Origin: Caulobacteraceae bacterium
GTDB taxonomy: Bacteria; Pseudomonadota; Alphaproteobacteria; Caulobacterales; Caulobacteraceae
Length of the DNA: 64,000 nucleotides
NCBI GenBank assembly: GCA_947475735.1
Contig: CANJLQ010000002.1
Coordinates: 62,001-126,000, forward strand
Direction of reading: 5' to 3'
How positions within the stretch are numbered: the stretch's first letter is position 1; every line of letters begins with the position of its first letter. This document shows, piece after piece, positions 60,692 through 64,000 of the stretch. Under the pieces are notes generated by a model. That model made no database searches. It had not been told where the DNA came from and saw only the letters and a program-made list of their open reading frames with translations. The translations under genes were made by a program, and so were the position numbers.

Positions 60692-61804
60692 TCACTCGCT
60701 CCAGCCCTGGACCGCGCGACCCCCGAAGACGGCGTGGTCACGCATCGGGCGACGGGCGAGGCCGTAGATCAGGCGGCTGTCCCCCGCGCTGACGGCGTCC
60801 AGCGCCGCCTGATGCTCGGGGCTGAGACGCAGGTCCAGGGCGGCGGCGTTGTCGGTGACCTGGCTGACGCGGCTGACGCCCATCAGGGTGCCGACCACGC
60901 CGGGACGGCCCACGACCCAGGCCAGGGCGATGCGCGCGGGCGACTGGCCCGCCTCGGTCGCGATGCGCTTGACCTCATCGACGATGCGCCAGTTGCGGTC
61001 GGTGAACAGCGTGTCGCCGAACGGGTTGTCGCCGTCCAGTCGCTTGTCGTCGGCGGGCCGGGCCTCGTTCGCAGACGCCGCGTCGCGCGGGACGCCACCG
61101 GCGCGGGCGGGCCCCGACTCGACCGTGGCGCGGTCGTACTTTCCGGTCAGGAGGCCGTAAGCCAGCGGACTCCAGGGCTGGAGCGCCATGCCGAAGGCGG
61201 CGGCGAGGGGCAGATGCTCGTCCTCGACCTCGCGATTGGCCAGGGAGTAGAAATACTGCAGGCCGATCGGGCCCGGCAGGCCGTGGGCGCCGGCCAGGGT
61301 CGCCAGCTTGGACACGAACCAGGCGGGCGTGTTGGACAGGCCCCAGTGGCGGATCTTGCCGGCGCGGACGAGGCTGGTCATCGTCTCCAGCACCTCTTCG
61401 GCGGGTGTCACGCCGTCCCAGACGTGCAGCCAGTACAGGTCGATGTAGTCGGTCTTCAGACGGCGCAGGGATCCCTCCAGGGCCGTTCGGACCCGGCCCG
61501 CGCCCGAGCCCCCGGCGTGGCCGCCGGGACCGGGGGCGAAGCCGGACTTGGTGGCCAGGACGATGCGGTCGCGCGGACCGCTGTCGGCGATGAACGCCCC
61601 GACCATCTCTTCGCTGCGGCCGCCGGAATAGACGTCGGCGGTATCGACGAAGTTGCCCCCCGCATCGACGTAGGCGTCGAAGACGTCGCGGGCCCCCTGC
61701 TCGCCCATGCCCCAGCGCGCGGTGCCGAACGTCATGGTGCCGAGCGCCAGCGGGCTGACGACGAGGCCCGACCGGCCGAAGGTGCGATGATGAGCGAGCG
61801 ACAT
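60692..61804 (-). CDS. Aldo/keto reductase
   Basis: A 370-residue NADPH-dependent TIM-barrel oxidoreductase. The catalytic tetrad is visible: Asp and Tyr in FVDTADVYSGG (near 54-59), Lys in VLATKSGF (near 85) and His in LYWLHVWDG (near 127). The cofactor-binding WVVGRPGVVGTLMGVSRVSQ lies near the C-terminus. The substrate cannot be inferred. It is divergent from the TetR-family gene, and an inverted pair of 17-bp elements lies between them, implying regulation by that repressor. Confidence 0.92.
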   Translation of the reverse strand: MSLAHHRTFGRSGLVVSPLALGTMTFGTARWGMGEQGARDVFDAYVDAGGNFVDTADVYSGGRSEEMVGAFIADSGPRDRIVLATKSGFAPGPGGHAGGSGAGRVRTALEGSLRRLKTDYIDLYWLHVWDGVTPAEEVLETMTSLVRAGKIRHWGLSNTPAWFVSKLATLAGAHGLPGPIGLQYFYSLANREVEDEHLPLAAAFGMALQPWSPLAYGLLTGKYDRATVESGPARAGGVPRDAASANEARPADDKRLDGDNPFGDTLFTDRNWRIVDEVKRIATEAGQSPARIALAWVVGRPGVVGTLMGVSRVSQVTDNAAALDLRLSPEHQAALDAVSAGDSRLIYGLARRPMRDHAVFGGRAVQGWSE

Positions 61805-61814
61805 GAGTCTTTCC

Positions 61815-61882
61815 TAGTGATCGTTACGAAATCTCCTAGCCCGACTTGCGACAGGGGGTCAATCGTTTCATACTGATCGCTA
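61815..61882. promoter_or_regulatory. Paired inverted elements between aldo/keto reductase and TetR genes
   Basis: TAGTGATCGTTACGAAA at 61815-61831 is matched in opposite orientation by TTTCATACTGATCGCTA at 61866-61882 (13 of 17 positions). The right copy ends at the first base of the TetR ATG and the left copy lies 11 bases from the reductase ATG, so binding would block both promoters. It is a probable repressor target. Confidence 0.6.
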
Positions 61883-62490
61883 TGGAAACGGTGACGCAGA
61901 CCCCGACTCGGATCGGGCGGCCCCGGTCGTTCGATCGGGACGCGGCCCTGACACAGGCCATGCTGACCTTCTGGCGGCACGGCTATGAGTCGACCTCGAT
62001 CAGCGACCTGACCGGGGCGATGGGGATCACGCCGCCCAGTCTGTATGCCGCGTTCGGCGACAAGAAGCGGTTGTTCCTGGAGTGCGTGGGTCTGTACCTG
62101 GCGGCCGAGTCACCACACGCCATGATTGAGTCCGCACCGACGGCGCGCGAGGCCGCGCGGCGACTGCTGACGGTCAGCGCCGAGGGCGTGACGGGCGACA
62201 CGACGCCGACCGGCTGTCTGCTGGCGACCTCGGCGCTCAGCGTTTCGGCGACGGCCGGGGACGTCCAGGCCGAACTGGCCGCGATCCGGCACGGGATCGA
62301 GGCGACGCTGAGGGAACGGTTCGAGCGGGGGCGCGCCGACGGCGAACTGCCCGCCGACACCGACGTCGATGCCCTGGCCGGCCACATGATGGCGATGACC
62401 CAAGGGCTGTCGACCCTGGCGCGGGACGGGGCCTCGCGCGAGAAGCTGCTGAGGGTCGCCGACGCCGCGATGGCGGGCTGGCCGGACTAG
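61882..62490 (+). CDS. TetR/AcrR family transcriptional regulator
   Basis: A 202-residue repressor. The DNA-binding part GRPRSFDRDAALTQAMLTFW, with TSISDLTGAMGITPPSLYAAFGDK, is of the subgroup with a C-terminal domain carrying TGCLLATSALSVS; such regulators often sense reactive aldehydes or aromatic compounds. Divergent transcription from an aldo/keto reductase supports a role in aldehyde or xenobiotic response. ATG 61882 is chosen as it directly precedes the conserved start. Its stop overlaps the convergent gene end. Confidence 0.92.
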   Translation: METVTQTPTRIGRPRSFDRDAALTQAMLTFWRHGYESTSISDLTGAMGITPPSLYAAFGDKKRLFLECVGLYLAAESPHAMIESAPTAREAARRLLTVSAEGVTGDTTPTGCLLATSALSVSATAGDVQAELAAIRHGIEATLRERFERGRADGELPADTDVDALAGHMMAMTQGLSTLARDGASREKLLRVADAAMAGWPD

Positions 62491-62801
62491 TCGTCCCGGG
62501 GCTTGCGACGCCAGGGCGGGCGGGTGTCCTCGCCATTGGCTTTTCGCGTGATCTCCTTGAGCTTGCGGCCCTGCATGGCCGAGAGCGCCTGACCCGGCGC
62601 GCCTTTTTCAGGATCACCGAAGGCCCGGCCATAGGTCTTCACGCGGTCGCCAACCGAATCGAGGAACTCGCCCTCCCACTCGGACAGGGACACGCCGGCC
62701 TTCTCCGCCGCCCGTTTGGCGCGTTTCAGAGCGTTCAGCGCCGCGCGCTTGGCGGCCTCGCGCTGGGCTTCGTACGGACTCGCGGGCGGCTTTCGCTTCA
62801 C
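62487..62801 (-). CDS. Small basic protein of unknown function
   Basis: A 104-residue, strongly basic helical protein (REAAKRAALNALKRAKRAAE) with a middle SLSEWEGEFLDSVGDRVKTY and a tail rich in K, R and P. No family was recognised with confidence. It may be a nucleic-acid-associated protein given its charge. It begins 13 bases after the gapR stop on the same strand, so the two are probably co-transcribed. Confidence 0.7.
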   Translation of the reverse strand: MKRKPPASPYEAQREAAKRAALNALKRAKRAAEKAGVSLSEWEGEFLDSVGDRVKTYGRAFGDPEKGAPGQALSAMQGRKLKEITRKANGEDTRPPWRRKPRDD

Positions 62802-62814
62802 CCGGCCGAAGGTG

Positions 62815-63090
62815 TCAGATTTCGCCCAGCGCGGACAGATACAGGTCCAGGATCGCGTCCTCTTCCTGGCGCTTCGCCTTGTCCTGTTTGCGGATGCGGA
62901 TGACCTTGCGCAGGATCTTGACGTCGTAACCCTCGCCCTTGGCCTCGGCGAAGACCTCCTTCTGGTCGGCCATGATGGCGGCCTTGTCTTCTTCCAGACG
63001 CTCGATGCGCTCGATGATGGTGCGCAGCCGCCCCTGGGCCGCCGAGTTCAGGACGTCGGGGGAAGCGTCGAAGCCGGCGTCGTCCGCCAT
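62815..63090 (-). CDS. gapR: Nucleoid-associated protein GapR (DUF2312)
   Basis: A 91-residue DUF2312 protein: LRTIIERIERLEEDKAAIMA, DQKEVFAEAKGEGYDVKILR and KVIRIRKQDKAKRQEEDAIL match the family closely and give the expected length. In Caulobacter GapR clamps overtwisted DNA ahead of replication and transcription and stimulates gyrase and topoisomerase IV. It is highly conserved in alphaproteobacteria. It lies downstream of rpmJ, after a terminator. Confidence 0.96.
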   Translation of the reverse strand: MADDAGFDASPDVLNSAAQGRLRTIIERIERLEEDKAAIMADQKEVFAEAKGEGYDVKILRKVIRIRKQDKAKRQEEDAILDLYLSALGEI

Positions 63091-63158
63091 GAGAACTCTC
63101 CAATCAAACGAGCCGGGACGCTAACCATGCCGACGCGGCCCGCTCAACGCCGGACACG

Positions 63159-63186
63159 AAAAAGGCCGCGGACAAAGCCCGCAGCC
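63159..63186 (-). terminator. Rho-independent terminator downstream of rpmJ
   Basis: On the minus strand GGCTGCGG (63179-63186) pairs with CCGCGGCC (63164-63171), with one wobble pair, and is followed by TTTTT (63159-63163). It lies 61-88 bases after the rpmJ stop and 69 bases before the gapR start, so rpmJ transcription should end before gapR. Confidence 0.85.
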
Positions 63187-63199
63187 TGTGGATCGTTCA

Positions 63200-63240
63200 G
63201 CGCTCAAGCAGCGCGGCTCCGCGAGCCGCGCGTTAGCGCC
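63200..63240 (-). repeat. REP-like hairpin repeat, copy C
   Basis: A 41-base element 6 bases after the rpmJ stop. On the minus strand it begins GGCGCTAACG and ends GCTGCTTGAGCGC. Its core GCGCGGCTC-CGC-GAGCCGCGC (plus-strand 63211-63231) is a perfect 9-bp hairpin. It matches copies A and B at about 33 of 41 positions, with changes concentrated in the stem. Confidence 0.72.
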
Positions 63241-63246
63241 AGGGTG

Positions 63247-63372
63247 TCAGCCCTGCTTCGCCTTAAAGCGCGGGTCGGTCTTGTTGATCACGAAGACCAC
63301 GCCCTTGCGACGCACGACCTTGCAGTCGCGGTGGCGGGTCTTGAGCGACTTGAGCGAGCTGCGGACCTTCAT
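63247..63372 (-). CDS. rpmJ: 50S ribosomal protein L36
   Basis: A 41-residue protein starting [20 protein letters not shown] and ending [12 protein letters not shown]. This is the short alphaproteobacterial L36, which has lost the full zinc-ribbon Cys/His set of the classical form. It is a standalone gene preceded by an intergenic region with two more copies of the hairpin repeat and followed by a third. GGAAG lies 8-12 bases before the ATG. Confidence 0.96.
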   Translation of the reverse strand: MKVRSSLKSLKTRHRDCKVVRRKGVVFVINKTDPRFKAKQG

Positions 63373-63389
63373 GGTCGGACTTCCTTAGT

Positions 63390-63430
63390 GGCGCTATCGC
63401 TCGCCGCGCGGCGGCTCGCTGCTTTAGCGC
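63390..63430 (+). repeat. REP-like hairpin repeat, copy A
   Basis: A 41-base element in plus orientation: GGCGCTATCG at its start and GCTGCTTTAGCGC at its end. The outer GCGCTA/TAGCGC stem is perfect, with an inner GC-rich palindrome. It lies 18 bases upstream of the rpmJ start, i.e. in the rpmJ leader if transcription begins further upstream. Confidence 0.72.
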
Positions 63431-63843
63431 GTGAGGCAAAGCGAAAATAGAAAAGCCGCAGGGCGGGCCAGCGGCGGAGCGGTGCCTATAGAGAAGGTGG
63501 GCGAGCGCGTCAACGTCGAGGTTGGGGACCGAAGCAAACATTGGCTGATCCCCGGCGCCCAAGCAGCGAGTGACCGCGTCGCGAGCGGTAGCGCCCCTTC
63601 AAGAATGGAGGCCTGGCCTCCGAGTTGAACGGAGGGTTTGCGGGTTTGCATCCCCGCCGCGTCGCCCCTCCGCCACCAGGCCGTGATCCGAGAGCCACGC
63701 CACCCTGCCGGAATCGCCTTAAGCCCGCGTCAGCAGGAACGGTTTACGAGACTTCACCGTATCGTGTGGGCGTCGGTCACATTGCCGTGCCGATTGGCAC
63801 GAGATTTGATCGGCACCACCGTCCTCTGGGAAACGCCATTCGT
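63431..63843. other. Intergenic region between rpmJ and a lipoprotein gene
   Basis: About 410 bases without a gene that I can support. It holds copy B of the hairpin repeat (63555-63595), a short palindrome GGAGGCCTGGCCTCC at 63606-63620, and an A-rich stretch near 63440-63455 (GCGAAAATAGAAAAG) that could mark the rpmJ promoter area on the minus strand. Short open frames across it have no recognisable motifs and biased repeat-like composition. No tRNA-like fold was found. Confidence 0.6.
63555..63595 (-). repeat. REP-like hairpin repeat, copy B
   Basis: A 41-base element in minus orientation: GGCGCTACCG at its start, GCTGCTTGGGCGC at its end. It shares 33 of 41 positions with copy A. The core (CTCGCGACGCGGTCACTCG) is the least self-complementary of the four copies, suggesting decay. 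Confidence 0.65.
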
Positions 63844-64000
63844 ATGCGCCTCGACTATCGCCTCGTTCTGATCGCCTGCGTCTCGGCCTGCGCGCCGATG
63901 CTGCCGGAAGCGCCGCCTGTCGTGGCGCGCGCCGAACCCGCGCCGCCGCGACCGGCTGAGGCGACGTCGGCGCAGGAACGCCCCTACTCCACCGACGCCG
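63844..64000 (+). CDS. Lipoprotein, N-terminal fragment
   Basis: The frame from ATG 63844 stays open to the window end (52 residues). The start MRLDYRLVLIACVSAC is a short lipoprotein signal with Cys16 in a VSAC lipobox, followed by a Pro/Ala-rich stretch (PEAPPVVARAEPAPPRPAEA). Nothing further can be said about its function from the fragment. Confidence 0.65.
   Translation, partial: MRLDYRLVLIACVSACAPMLPEAPPVVARAEPAPPRPAEATSAQERPYSTDA

Noticed and set aside
58264..60741. An 825-codon open frame antisense to the TonB-dependent receptor
   Set aside because: Its composition (R, G, A, Q, V-rich, no motifs) is what antisense of G/C-ending codons yields; the receptor frame has the family motifs.
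63424..63651. A 75-codon minus-strand open frame upstream of rpmJ
   Set aside because: It runs through repeat copy B, has no ribosome site or family motif, and its reading looks like translated repeat sequence.

Overview
The window is chromosomal DNA from a high-GC alphaproteobacterium, most likely a Caulobacteraceae member close to Brevundimonas or Caulobacter. The pointers are a GapR (DUF2312) nucleoid protein, the alphaproteobacterial dcw order, a TacA-like sigma-54 response regulator, an aa3-type oxidase subunit IV-like protein, a three-gene pnt transhydrogenase, a large TonB-dependent receptor, and a near-complete lack of A/T in third codon positions. No rRNA, tRNA, CRISPR array, prophage or complete insertion sequence is visible. 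Genus-level placement is inference.

Layout. 3-437: C-terminal end of SMC. 397-12909 (minus): the division and cell-wall cluster mraZ-rsmH-ftsL-ftsI-murE-murF-mraY-murD-ftsW-murG, headed by four TGGG MraZ boxes and ending unusually in an MscS channel instead of murC. 13232-15558: nitronate monooxygenase, an exported protein and a fasciclin protein. 15601-18979 (minus): cystathionine beta-synthase, a secreted alpha/beta hydrolase and a cystathionine lyase/synthase. 19089-22130: a Phd/VapC toxin-antitoxin pair run directly into RNase R. 22231-26901: small enzymes, regulators and membrane proteins. 26965-27554: ParDE. 27556-34259 (minus): phoR, then a Pho box, then pstC-pstA-pstB-phoU-phoB, with no pstS. 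34331-36712: MHYT hybrid kinase. 36728-40119: isocitrate lyase with a divergent XRE/ScfR-type regulator. The intergenic region between them holds twin operators and a 44-bp-arm inverted repeat.

40167-47571 is an accessory patch: an RHH/RelE pair, a secreted gluzincin-like protein, ChrA with a WYL regulator, a DUF559 nuclease framed by inverted repeats, a DUF4160/DUF2442 pair and a HEPN-like gene. 47572-51820 (minus) is the pnt transhydrogenase operon with a HepT/MntA toxin-antitoxin module embedded between its subunits. 51894-54262 holds BrnTA and oligoendopeptidase F. 54387-63372 holds a DUF4153 membrane protein, the TacA-like regulator, a TonB-dependent receptor with a glycine-rich insert, an aldo/keto reductase with a divergent TetR regulator, GapR and ribosomal protein L36. 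A lipoprotein gene runs off the right edge.

The strongest candidates for undescribed biology are: (i) the DUF559 nuclease gene closed in by two inverted copies of a hairpin repeat, with its stop codon inside one copy; (ii) a 41-42 nt REP-like hairpin family with four copies, three of them around rpmJ; (iii) HepT/MntA translationally coupled inside the transhydrogenase operon; (iv) the density of five or six toxin-antitoxin-like pairs in about 33 kb of otherwise housekeeping chromosome; (v) the large inverted repeat and paired operators between aceA and its regulator.
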